The notes below the pieces were generated by a model. It did not search any database and was not told where the DNA came from. It saw only the letters and a program-made list of their open reading frames with translations. A DNA stretch of 31,302 nucleotides, from the IMG/VR virus record IMGVR_UViG_3300028189_000040, positions 1 through 31,302 of that record, one strand, 5' to 3'. Origin of the DNA: a virus. Both the position numbers and the translations under genes were made by a program. This document shows, piece by piece, positions 17,930-25,324 of the stretch. Position 1 is the stretch's first letter; each line of letters starts with the position of its first letter.

Positions 17930-17972
17930 GGGTTGCCCCTAATCTCAAAGCTACTTGTTGGTTCGGCTTCAT
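17922..17972 (-). CDS. 16-codon leader ORF resembling the RVAS tag
   Basis: ATG at 17972, preceded by AAAGGAG with a good spacing, encodes MKPNQQVALRLGATHE and stops at 17922. Its stop region overlaps the start of the holin-like gene (CATGAGTGA contains ATGAGTGA in another frame). The peptide starts like the tagged GNAT-like protein (MKPHQRVASRHIARLD). It may be a coupling leader for holin translation or a relic of a tagged gene. A +1 shift would join the two frames, but no slippery site is evident. Confidence 0.4.
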   Translation of the reverse strand: MKPNQQVALRLGATHE

Positions 17973-18005
17973 TTTATACTCCTTTAATAAGTACAGTAGA
18001 GGTAC

Positions 18006-18020
18006 TAATAAACAAATTAC
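18006..18020 (-). promoter_or_regulatory. Putative late promoter motif (degenerate copy)
   Basis: The minus strand reads GTAATTTGTTTATTA, keeping the TTT and TTTAT parts of the motif, 34 nt before the leader ORF. The adjoining AGTAC / GTACT inverted repeat (7-nt loop) lies in this divergent region, which also serves the Nudix gene on the plus strand. Confidence 0.3.
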
Positions 18021-18035
18021 AAAAGGAGAACCACT

Positions 18036-18410
18036 ATGGGTGCAGGGGTAATGCTATTATGCGGTAATAAAGCCCTCATAATGAAAAGAACACATTATAA
18101 ATACGACAAGTGGTCGGGCTATTGGGACTTCCCAGGAGGACAGGGCGAACCAAATGAAACGACTTATCAGACAGCTCTTAGGGAGACTGAAGAAGAGACA
18201 GGTATAACTCCCGACCAATACAAGGTAGTCGATCATGTTGAGGACAGGATTTACACCATGTATGTTGGAATCTGTAAAACAGAGATAGAACCTGTTTTAG
18301 ACCATGAGCATACTGAATGGGAATGGGTCTTGATTTCTAAGATCCCAAGTATGTTTAGTGAGATACACCCCAAAGATTGGAGAGGGTTTAAAAAGTTCTA
18401 CCGACTTTAA
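18036..18410 (+). CDS. Nudix hydrolase
   Basis: This 124-aa protein has a complete Nudix box: G35-x5-E41-x7-R49-E50-x-x-E53-E54-x-G56-I57 (within GGQGEPNETTYQTALRETEE). R49, E50, E53 and E54 are the metal-binding and catalytic residues; Thr replaces the usual hydrophobic residue after RE. Strand GVMLLCGNKALIMKR and WSGYWDFPGG precede the box as usual. The enzyme should hydrolyse a nucleoside diphosphate linked to some group X; the substrate cannot be read from sequence. Phage Nudix proteins have been linked to nucleotide clean-up and RNA decapping. Start at 18036 with AAGGAG upstream. It ends one base from the convergent spanin-like gene. Confidence 0.92.
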   Translation: MGAGVMLLCGNKALIMKRTHYKYDKWSGYWDFPGGQGEPNETTYQTALRETEEETGITPDQYKVVDHVEDRIYTMYVGICKTEIEPVLDHEHTEWEWVLISKIPSMFSEIHPKDWRGFKKFYRL

Positions 18411-18411
18411 C

Positions 18412-19500
18412 TCACCAAACTTGAAAGTGGACTCCCAACGACCATGTGTTAGAACCATCAGCACCAAATACCCAACCAAGACCAGGAGCTATATTGAGGT
18501 TTTTACCCGCTATATATGGATGCCATGTTCCCATCAGCCCTAGATACTGATTAGATTCTGTAAGGGCAAAGTTCCCACCGAACCGATACTCCCCTTTACG
18601 GAGATTCAAAAAGCTACCCCCAATAGACAGACCAAAGTCACTCGCTTGATATGTTGAGCCTACAAGCAAACTTGGTTCAAACAAACTTAACCCTAAACGC
18701 CCAATAGGTGCATCAACCTTTGGGACATAAATCAGTCTAGGATCTAAGTTTTTATCTCCTTTCATGAGTTTACTCTCAAGACCCTCTATCTCCACAAACT
18801 CTCCTTGTTCATCAAAGTACCCACCATAAATGTGCATACCTTGATTTTGAACCGCACCCGAACCGAGTTTGGATTGATCCTCACCATAAGTGATCGCCAC
18901 CACCTTAAATGCTAAGTTGAGGTCGAGACTCCCTTTTCCTTCCCATATGTTTCTACTTGAGAAAGTATATATGGGTCTACCTTTTAGAGAGAAAGGTGAG
19001 TGCCAGCTAAACTCAAATGTTTCACATCTCTCTGGGTGGTCTGCACATCGGGTTTGATCTTGTCTACTCACACCTTTCCAGCTTTTAGGGGGAGGAGGGG
19101 TTTTTCTTTGGCGATCTACTTTTTTACCTATGCGAGAGATCCCTTGATCGAGTCTTGCTTCCATTCTAACAAAGCGTTTGCTGATTGAGTCTACTTTTGC
19201 TCCCGTTTCAGAAGTATACTTCCCTATAGCGTCTTGGGTCTTTTGGTCAAGTCCACTAATGATTTCTTTTGCTCTTTGTTCAAGCGTGGCACGATCAACC
19301 ATCTGAGATTTCACAGTACCTAAAGTCTCATTCATCGTGGTTATCTTTGTAGCGTTCTCACTAAGAACACCTGCAATCTGATCTTGTATTGTAGCGTCCA
19401 TTCGTTGCATTTTATAGACAGTCCAAGCATTACCCCCCACCGATACAAGAAAGAGGCTTGCAAGTCCATACAGGGCGTATTTAAAGTATAGTTCTGACAT
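18412..19500 (-). CDS. Envelope-spanning protein: N-terminal anchor, coiled coil and beta-rich C-terminus (spanin-like?)
   Basis: This 362-aa protein has a membrane helix at residues ~8-27 (YALYGLASLFLVSVGGNAW), then ~100 residues of coiled coil, a Pro-rich hinge (KTPPPPKSW) near residue 135, and a ~210-residue beta-rich domain with two close Cys (CADHPERC). It ends in alternating strands WSLGVHFQVW with a terminal aromatic residue, as in outer-membrane barrels. Such a layout would reach from inner to outer membrane and suggests a single-chain spanin-like role near the holins. Classical u-spanins instead have an N-terminal lipobox and C-terminal anchor. Start at 19500 with AAAGGAG. Confidence 0.5.
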   Translation of the reverse strand: MSELYFKYALYGLASLFLVSVGGNAWTVYKMQRMDATIQDQIAGVLSENATKITTMNETLGTVKSQMVDRATLEQRAKEIISGLDQKTQDAIGKYTSETGAKVDSISKRFVRMEARLDQGISRIGKKVDRQRKTPPPPKSWKGVSRQDQTRCADHPERCETFEFSWHSPFSLKGRPIYTFSSRNIWEGKGSLDLNLAFKVVAITYGEDQSKLGSGAVQNQGMHIYGGYFDEQGEFVEIEGLESKLMKGDKNLDPRLIYVPKVDAPIGRLGLSLFEPSLLVGSTYQASDFGLSIGGSFLNLRKGEYRFGGNFALTESNQYLGLMGTWHPYIAGKNLNIAPGLGWVFGADGSNTWSLGVHFQVW

Positions 19501-19638
19501 AGTTAATCTCCTTTGTTTAGATGGAGATACTATACCATACTACATGAAGCAAACGAATGAGACTTCTAACTCTTATTTGTTCTGCCTTGCCCATGCACAA
19601 AGATTAAAATATACTTTAGGTTTGTGCAATAGGGGCTA
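19501..19638. promoter_or_regulatory. Intergenic region with extended -10 promoter for the spanin-like gene
   Basis: On the minus strand TGGTATAGT (extended -10 form TG-N-TATAGT) occurs roughly 30 nt before the spanin-like start at 19500, with a weak -35. The repeated late motif is absent here. I see no gene in the rest of the 138-bp gap. Confidence 0.35.
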
Positions 19639-19830
19639 CTATTCTTTATCCTCTACAACCTCGATCTCTCGTGTTGTCTTACCTGTGTTGTAGTCGATGT
19701 TCTCACGAACCCGAAAGACAGGCATAGGGGCGGGTTGAGGTGGTCGGCTGTAGTAGCGAACTTCGTTGTTATAACGACCACCGACCTCCACCCATACTCG
19801 TTCTCCATTTTCCATTCGTTTATAAGGCAT
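19639..19830 (-). CDS. Small unknown protein, 63 aa
   Basis: This last gene of the three-gene minus operon reads MPYKRMENGERVWVEVGG and continues with a Pro-rich PPQPAPMPVF and an acidic end. The ATG at 19830 is preferred to the one at 19836 because GGAG lies seven bases before it but only one base before the other. No family is recognised. It follows the 75-aa gene by 15 nt. Being co-transcribed with the DUF1874-like gene, it may share an early, host-directed role, which is inference only. Confidence 0.55.
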   Translation of the reverse strand: MPYKRMENGERVWVEVGGRYNNEVRYYSRPPQPAPMPVFRVRENIDYNTGKTTREIEVVEDKE

Positions 19831-19845
19831 ATCCATTCTCCTTTT

Positions 19846-20073
19846 TTAAAGTGTTTTGATAAGTTCCCACCAACCTGGACTACATTGTTCAGTACGCTGG
19901 AGGACTAAGGTTTGTGAACCTAGTGGCTCAAGAAAGTCTCGGTGTTCTTTGTCGTATCCATCGCCACCTTTGGAGCGTAAGAGAGCATCAGCAGAGCAGA
20001 CAAGCATCTCGTTAAGACCAAAGTATTTAGCTCCGAATAAGCCACACTGATCCACATCTGTGTAGATCAACAT
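19846..20073 (-). CDS. Small unknown protein, 75 aa
   Basis: Start at ATG 20073, which has a strong GGGAGG four bases upstream; a frame open to 20136 would overlap the DUF1874-like gene. The protein begins MLIYTDVDQCGLFGAKYFGL and ends PGWWELIKTL, with three Cys and no membrane segment. No family is recognised. It lies 11 nt after the DUF1874-like gene and is followed closely by the 63-aa gene, forming an operon transcribed divergently from DNA polymerase. Confidence 0.6.
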   Translation of the reverse strand: MLIYTDVDQCGLFGAKYFGLNEMLVCSADALLRSKGGDGYDKEHRDFLEPLGSQTLVLQRTEQCSPGWWELIKTL

Positions 20074-20084
20074 ACACCCTCCCT

Positions 20085-20477
20085 TTAACTCTGGAGCATT
20101 GAGAGGGGTAGGCATTGAAGGACTTGGAAGATACACTCGTTAAAGTGTTCGACCTCGAACTCGGTGTCGTTTCGACTCGATGCTGAGGGCTGAATGATGA
20201 CCACCACATCACCATCGTTGAGACTCACATTGCCACCGACACACTCGGACTTGGTAAGTCCTTGAGCGAGAGCCACAGTGGACTCGTGGCGTGGATTGAT
20301 AGCGTTCTCGAAGGTGATGTTGCTTGCCATCTCTGCGAGAGAGATGATAGCCTTAGCTTGATCGACATCAAGGTCGATCTTGTGGACAAGAGCGTTCTCG
20401 GCTAGCATACGATTGCTGAAAGCCGAACTGAGGACTACACGAGTAGTTGGTGTTTTGAGGATTGATGCGATAGTCAT
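20085..20477 (-). CDS. DUF1874 (STIV B116/AcrIII-1-like) protein, candidate viral ring nuclease
   Basis: Start at ATG 20477, with AAGGAG well placed; the protein has 130 aa. Family-like features are the VVLSSAFSNRML opening (DUF1874 members often read 'x-N-A-F-S-x-x-M-L'), an AINPRHESTVALAQGL segment like the family's 'S-A-I-G-H-x-S-T-A', and VSLNDGDVVVIIQ like the 'L-x-x-G-D-x-x-x-V-x-Q' strand. H64 and R102 are 38 residues apart, the same spacing I recall for catalytic H47 and R85 of SIRV1 gp29. E106 follows R102 by four rather than three. Some family members degrade cyclic tetra-adenylate and so block type III CRISPR immunity. The usual Gly before His is missing. It is first in an operon divergent from polymerase, so early expression is plausible. 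Confidence 0.55.
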   Translation of the reverse strand: MTIASILKTPTTRVVLSSAFSNRMLAENALVHKIDLDVDQAKAIISLAEMASNITFENAINPRHESTVALAQGLTKSECVGGNVSLNDGDVVVIIQPSASSRNDTEFEVEHFNECIFQVLQCLPLSMLQS

Positions 20478-20555
20478 ATTAGGTTCTCCTTCCAAGAGAG
20501 TTAAAGTTGATGACATAAGGGTATAAATAAGGGGTCACAATATGCCCCAACCTCA

Positions 20556-20561
20556 TATAAT
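20556..20561 (+). promoter_or_regulatory. Candidate -10 box for DNA polymerase operon
   Basis: A perfect TATAAT lies 38 nt before the polymerase ATG. No good -35 is seen at 16-18 bp (GGTCAC at 20533). The gap 20478-20599 serves two divergent operons and also contains TATAAATA at 20522-20529. Confidence 0.4.
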
Positions 20562-20599
20562 AGGAGGGTGAGAACTATATTTATAAGGAGGTGCAACGA

Positions 20600-23341
20600 A
20601 TGTTTGCAGATATGCTTGAGTCATTAAGACGACCAAATATCCAACCCAAGTTGTGGATGAAAGACACAGAAATGATCTTGGGTACTAAAGAGAACCTTGA
20701 TCAGTGTATTGATGAGTGTATCAACAGTCCAGTTGGTGCTTATGGTCTTGACCTTGAAACAACAGGTCTTGATAATCGTGTATTCGATGGTCGCACTAAA
20801 GATTCCATTGTTGGTGTTTGCCTGTCAGCACATAGGGACAAGGGGTATTATTTCCCTGTTGGTCATCAAGAGGGAGTTGAACACAACATTCCTTGGAGAT
20901 TAATGCACCCAGCACTTGAGCGATTGCTTGATCCAAGCGTAGAAGCACAACCAATCTTCCATAACGCAGGTTTTGATCAAGAGTTCTTGGAGTTTAATGA
21001 ATACAAGTCGGGTCTAGGAGAGGAGCGTTGGGATTCTTTTAAATGGCATGACACTTACATCATTCAGTATCTCTTGAACCCTCGTGAAAAAGGTGGTCGA
21101 GGACTAAAGCATTTAACTAATGTTCACCTTGAGCGAGAGATGATTGAGTTATCAGACCTCATGCCCGATGCTCCCGACAAGAATTACTCTAAACTTGATG
21201 TGAGCTGGGAACCCTGTGTTTGGTATGCCGCTAGTGATGCAATGTGTACGCTTGGGCTGTGGGAAGTTTTGTATAAGAAGTACAGTGAAGCTAAAGAACA
21301 CACTAACTCGATGTATAAGTTAGAGCGTATGTGTCTACTCTCGACTCGGTGGATGCACAGAAATCGTGTGTACATTGATCAAGATACAGCCTTGAAGTAC
21401 AGTCAGCAAGGGCAGAAGCTATGGTTTGACTCTTTGATTGAGGTCTACGATGGAGCGAAAGAGATCTTAGGTCGAGACATTACACCTAACTATGTGCGAG
21501 TCCTCAAGGGGAGTCTAAAGGGAGATAATAAGTTTAATCACATGGAAGTGGAGGGTATGAGTTATAAAACTCGTGTAGATGAAGCTCGTAAGGAATCCCT
21601 TCGACTTTATCCTGATGAAAAGGGTGTGGTTACTAAGGCTGTAACGGTTCTCGGTAAGAGTGTAGGTACTGAGGAAGTGGAGTTTCCATTAACCTATGAC
21701 ATTTTATCTCCTCAAAAGCTCGGTCTGTTATTTAGAGAGTTGAGTGTACCAGGGCTTAAGGCGAGTGAAAAGTCGGGGCAGGTCGTGACTTCTAAGGACA
21801 TTCTTGAAGATGTGATTAAAAATGCGGCTGAAGACTTTCCTTTTATGGCTAAGGTTAAGACCTTTCGAGAGCTTGGGAAGGCAATGGGTCAGTATCTCAT
21901 TCCATTTGTAGAAGATGTTGGACCAGATGGTACGCTTAAACCTAAGTTTGATCAGTTTGGTGCAGACACAGGTCGTTTTTCCTGTAAGACGAATAGCAAG
22001 CCTTGGAAGGTCAAAGATGGAGGGTGTCGTGTACCCTTTCAAGGCATACCTGCTACCTATGACCCAAACAAACCCGAAGCGATTTCTAAGATGCGTTCAT
22101 GTGTGTCTGTGCGAGATGATGATTGGTGGTTAGCGGCCATTGACTATGCAGGTGTAGAGCTTCGGTTAGTAACCAACCTTAGTCTTGAGCCTAAATGGAT
22201 CAAGGCTTTCTTTGAGTGTTCTGAATGTGGCACAGCTTATCCTAAAGAACTCCAAGAGGATGGGTTCGCTAAAGCACCTCCTTCAAACTGTACTGGTTGT
22301 GGGTCGGACAAGATTGGAGACTTACATACAATCACAGCAGTTGCATTTTATGGTGAGGGAGCTAAAAATCGTGATGATTGGAAAGCATTAAGAGGGAATG
22401 CTAAGGGTTGCAACTTTGCGTTGTCCTACGGAGGTACAGGTAAAGCTGTTCAGCGTACTATTGGTTGCTCTTCTGAAGAGGCTGATGAGAAGTTCAAGAA
22501 GTTCACTTCGACCTATCGTGAGTTGACTAAATGGTGGTCTAAGCAACACAACTTTGGTCGTAAACATGGTTATGTAAAGACGGGTATGGGTCGGGTTCAA
22601 CCTTTACCCGACATCAAATCTGATGACTTTAGGTTCAAGTCCAAAGATGAGCGTAAGGCAGTGAATGGCCCAGTTCAAGGTACAAGTGCTGATGTGACTA
22701 AGTTGGCGATGAGCTTCATCTATCAAGAGACTAAGAAGCGTGGCTGGCAAGACAAACTGATGATGGTCTTAACAGTACATGACGAAATCGTGTTCGAGAT
22801 TCATAAGTCAATCTTGAAAGAAGCGATTGACATCATTTCTGAATTAATGACTCGCAACAAAGTCATTAAGCGTTTAGGGTGGCAAGTTCCTTTACTTGTC
22901 GATGTTGAGCTTGGTAAAGATTGGACAGTGCCTTTTGATGAGAAAGATGTGATTGCAGGAGAAGCAGGGGATAAGATCATCAATGCCAAGTACAAGTGCA
23001 GAGAGGTAGATTGTGATGGAAAAACACCTCGTGATCCTAAGCCGACCTCATGTATGCACTGTGGCTCTAGCAACATCTATTGTGATTACACAGAGGAATT
23101 CATCGCCAAGATCAAAAGGCAGACAGAACAAATTTATGCAGACTATGGAGTAAACCCCGATAACATAGTTAAAAAGAAGGTCGTAGAAGAACCCGTTCAG
23201 AAAACCCACGCTCTTCCTACTTTTTGTGTAGAGGAACTAACTGAGGAGATCGCAAAAGACCTTGCCGATTGGATTAAGTCGCAAGATGGTGAGTATGATG
23301 TGGTATATGGAGGTCGTAAAATCAATGCTTTGTTAGAATAG
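20600..23341 (+). CDS. polA: Family A DNA polymerase with 3'-5' exonuclease and two Cys-pair zinc-ribbon-like insertions
   Basis: The ATG at 20600 is eight bases after AAGGAGG; a GTG at 20591 overlaps that site and is unlikely. The 913-aa enzyme lacks a 5'-3' exonuclease domain. Proofreading motifs are LDLETTG (~res 50), HNAGFD (~120) and YAASDA (~210). Polymerase motif A is DYAGVELRL (~515), motif B is RGNAKGCNFALSYGG (~598) and motif C is VHDE (~728), so the catalytic Asp residues are present. The position equal to E. coli F762 is Phe. Unusual additions are CSECG...CTGCG (~540-569) between motifs A and B, and a Cys cluster near 798-820 (KCREVDC, CMHCG) followed by a ~95-residue tail. It replicates the phage genome. 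Confidence 0.95.
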   Translation: MFADMLESLRRPNIQPKLWMKDTEMILGTKENLDQCIDECINSPVGAYGLDLETTGLDNRVFDGRTKDSIVGVCLSAHRDKGYYFPVGHQEGVEHNIPWRLMHPALERLLDPSVEAQPIFHNAGFDQEFLEFNEYKSGLGEERWDSFKWHDTYIIQYLLNPREKGGRGLKHLTNVHLEREMIELSDLMPDAPDKNYSKLDVSWEPCVWYAASDAMCTLGLWEVLYKKYSEAKEHTNSMYKLERMCLLSTRWMHRNRVYIDQDTALKYSQQGQKLWFDSLIEVYDGAKEILGRDITPNYVRVLKGSLKGDNKFNHMEVEGMSYKTRVDEARKESLRLYPDEKGVVTKAVTVLGKSVGTEEVEFPLTYDILSPQKLGLLFRELSVPGLKASEKSGQVVTSKDILEDVIKNAAEDFPFMAKVKTFRELGKAMGQYLIPFVEDVGPDGTLKPKFDQFGADTGRFSCKTNSKPWKVKDGGCRVPFQGIPATYDPNKPEAISKMRSCVSVRDDDWWLAAIDYAGVELRLVTNLSLEPKWIKAFFECSECGTAYPKELQEDGFAKAPPSNCTGCGSDKIGDLHTITAVAFYGEGAKNRDDWKALRGNAKGCNFALSYGGTGKAVQRTIGCSSEEADEKFKKFTSTYRELTKWWSKQHNFGRKHGYVKTGMGRVQPLPDIKSDDFRFKSKDERKAVNGPVQGTSADVTKLAMSFIYQETKKRGWQDKLMMVLTVHDEIVFEIHKSILKEAIDIISELMTRNKVIKRLGWQVPLLVDVELGKDWTVPFDEKDVIAGEAGDKIINAKYKCREVDCDGKTPRDPKPTSCMHCGSSNIYCDYTEEFIAKIKRQTEQIYADYGVNPDNIVKKKVVEEPVQKTHALPTFCVEELTEEIAKDLADWIKSQDGEYDVVYGGRKINALLE

Positions 23342-23351
23342 GATTACAAGT

Positions 23352-23474
23352 ATGTTTTTTGAGTATGGGAAAAAAGAAGAGAAGAAGATAGACGATTACA
23401 CTTGGGTAAGAGATGGGTGCTTATACGCCCCCGAACCAAATCGACAAACAGATACTTTTTTTGGAGTTCTCTGA
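23352..23474 (+). CDS. Small unknown protein, 40 aa
   Basis: A 40-codon frame begins at ATG 23352 with AGGA about eight bases upstream. Its TGA (23472-23474) directly abuts the ATG of the next gene (TGAATG). The peptide begins MFFEYGKKEEKKIDDYTWVR. It fills the only gap between the polymerase and the acyltransferase-like gene, and the tight stop/start junction supports real translation. No family is recognised. Confidence 0.5.
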   Translation: MFFEYGKKEEKKIDDYTWVRDGCLYAPEPNRQTDTFFGVL

Positions 23475-24401
23475 ATGTGGAAGTTGCTTGAGTTAAGACA
23501 TTTGAAAGAGATAACACCATTTGTGTCTTCTGCTCTGGATAGAGGGTTGCTTTGTTATAACTATGAAGCTCTGAAGTATCTGTCTAACTATAAAAATCAG
23601 TGCTTATTCAAGATAGAAGATGATGTCCTCTATCTGGGTCGGCACTCAAAAATCATAAACACCAAGTATTTTAAGCTCTACTTTTCTCCGATACATATTG
23701 GTGGAGATGAAGATAAAGAGAAAGAAGCACTCATTCGGAGTTTAAGAGAGGGTCTGTCTGCATGGGTAGGTTTAGAAGAAGCCAAGAGGTATAAAGTAGA
23801 TTATCGCAAAGTTAGTGAGTTCAGGGGTGGTGTTCAGGTGAATTATCACAGGCCCGAAGGTTTTAGTGGTAATAAAAACAAAAATATAAGGTGGGAGATC
23901 AACAGGTTTAATAAGGCTTTAGAGAACAATGAACTTGAGGTAGTTGTGGATTATCCTTTGGAGAGGCTATCTCACCTCAATGACACCTGGAATGTTCAAA
24001 AAGGGGGTGTTTGTAAACTCTTTGGGTACGCTATTAAACACCGATCTAGTATCGACCATTTAAAGAACCTCACCTTACTGAAAGACAATAAACCCATCAC
24101 ATCTAGTCTTTATCGGTGTTATACAGATCACACATGGCTTTGTGTAGGGGCAATAAGTGATTATGATAAGATACCGTTTGGTGGTCTTCAAAGGATGTCA
24201 GACATACACATATTCAATCTTATGCCCGACCTACAAAACTTAGTTGTAGGGGGTTATAAAGATGACCCCCTCAAGAAGTCAAAGTTGAGGGGTGGTTCTT
24301 ATTCTTTATATTGTAATGTAACTTGCCCCTCAACAGTTAAAATGACTACAGATATGTGGAGTTCATTCAGACCTAAAAAAGAAACATACTTCGAGGTTTA
24401 A
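23475..24401 (+). CDS. GNAT/DUF2156-like acyltransferase candidate
   Basis: This 308-aa protein starts immediately after the preceding stop. It looks like a tandem GNAT-fold protein of the DUF2156/FemAB type. A central KNIRWEINRFNKALENNELE (about residues 137-156) resembles the 'R-x-x-x-N-R-F' helix that opens the second half of such proteins. It is followed by LSHLNDTWN, LLKDNKPITSSLYRCYTDHTW and a late NLVVGGYKDD, which resembles the glycine turn near acyl-CoA or aminoacyl donors. Members usually move an acyl or aminoacyl group to an amine. Its partner downstream is a PLP enzyme, suggesting that an amino-acid-derived group is made and transferred. The target is unknown; fold assignment is by eye. 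Confidence 0.4.
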   Translation: MWKLLELRHLKEITPFVSSALDRGLLCYNYEALKYLSNYKNQCLFKIEDDVLYLGRHSKIINTKYFKLYFSPIHIGGDEDKEKEALIRSLREGLSAWVGLEEAKRYKVDYRKVSEFRGGVQVNYHRPEGFSGNKNKNIRWEINRFNKALENNELEVVVDYPLERLSHLNDTWNVQKGGVCKLFGYAIKHRSSIDHLKNLTLLKDNKPITSSLYRCYTDHTWLCVGAISDYDKIPFGGLQRMSDIHIFNLMPDLQNLVVGGYKDDPLKKSKLRGGSYSLYCNVTCPSTVKMTTDMWSSFRPKKETYFEV

Positions 24402-24403
24402 TC

Positions 24404-25315
24404 ATGTATGATCTAATAAAGACTTTAGACCCCATAGAAGAACATGAGGGGTATCTTGTTAAGCGTGGAGATAAATTTAAGTTAGGATATGTCAACGGCT
24501 CTAAGGTTCGGCAGAGTATAAACATAGTCAGTGAGAACTTAGACCTCATCAAAGAAAAGCATGGGGGTTCTCTTATCGTGAGTGGTGGACTACCCTCTGC
24601 TCAAACATCTGCGGTAGCTCAAGTGGCAAAGCATTTTAACTTAGAGTGTATCGTTTGTGTTCCTAGATACGACAACTCAAAGGTAGACCTTAACCGTATC
24701 AATATATCTATAGCTCAAAAGGTGGGGGCGAAAATCTTTGGTGTGAGCAACCCTCAACCTTCGGGTTCTAAATGCGATGTTAAATGGCACATAGAAAATA
24801 GCAACCCTTATGAAATAAACTTTGGGGATATAGGTTATCTAGCTCTTGATCCTATCATATACCAAGTACAGAACATTCCTAACAAGGTAGAAGAAATTAC
24901 TGTGATCGCGGGGTCAGGCTTTTCTGCACTAGGTGTTTTAATGGGTGTTAAAAAGTATGGGAAGTCTAATGTTAAAGAAGTGAATATAATAGATGTGAGC
25001 GGATTCACTGAGGCAAATAAGTCAAAGTGGTATGACCCCCTCCCTCAAGATCAAAAGTTTGATGGTGAGGTCAATCTAGTAAGTTCAGAACACCCTTACC
25101 GAAAGTCTTTGAAGACTTACCCGATGTTCGATTACACTTATGAGTCGAAAGCATGGGATTGGATGGTTAAGAACAGAGAGCCAAGTTTAAACCATTTGTT
25201 TTGGGTTGTAGGGATGAAAAGTAGAGATCTCAGTTTAGTAGAACCTATTAAATGGTATACCTCTGGTTATCAGGATGCAATAAACAAGAAAAAGAACCCA
25301 CAATACTACTTTTGA
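24404..25315 (+). CDS. PLP-dependent enzyme, fold type II (D-cysteine desulfhydrase/ACC deaminase-like)
   Basis: This 303-aa protein has a pattern fitting fold-type II PLP enzymes. LVKRGDKFKLGYVNGSKVRQ resembles 'K-R-E-D...G-G-N-K-x-R-K', making K34 the probable Schiff-base lysine. VSGGLPSAQTSAVAQVAKHF (~59-78) resembles 'G-G-x-x-S-N-H-x-x-x-x-A', with Gln in place of His. AGSGFSALGVLMG (~170) resembles the phosphate-binding glycine loop. Family members do beta-elimination, deamination or racemisation on small amino acids. The protein may supply an amino-acid-derived building block for the neighbouring acyltransferase. GAGG precedes the ATG by eight bases, and the gene is 2 nt from the upstream stop. 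Confidence 0.65.
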   Translation: MYDLIKTLDPIEEHEGYLVKRGDKFKLGYVNGSKVRQSINIVSENLDLIKEKHGGSLIVSGGLPSAQTSAVAQVAKHFNLECIVCVPRYDNSKVDLNRINISIAQKVGAKIFGVSNPQPSGSKCDVKWHIENSNPYEINFGDIGYLALDPIIYQVQNIPNKVEEITVIAGSGFSALGVLMGVKKYGKSNVKEVNIIDVSGFTEANKSKWYDPLPQDQKFDGEVNLVSSEHPYRKSLKTYPMFDYTYESKAWDWMVKNREPSLNHLFWVVGMKSRDLSLVEPIKWYTSGYQDAINKKKNPQYYF

Positions 25316-25324
25316 GGTATGAGT

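Noticed and set aside
20522-20529. TATAAATA, identical to the T4 late promoter core
   Set aside because: It is a single intergenic copy in an AT-rich divergent region; the same octamer also occurs inside the baseplate J gene near 7825, so it is probably chance.
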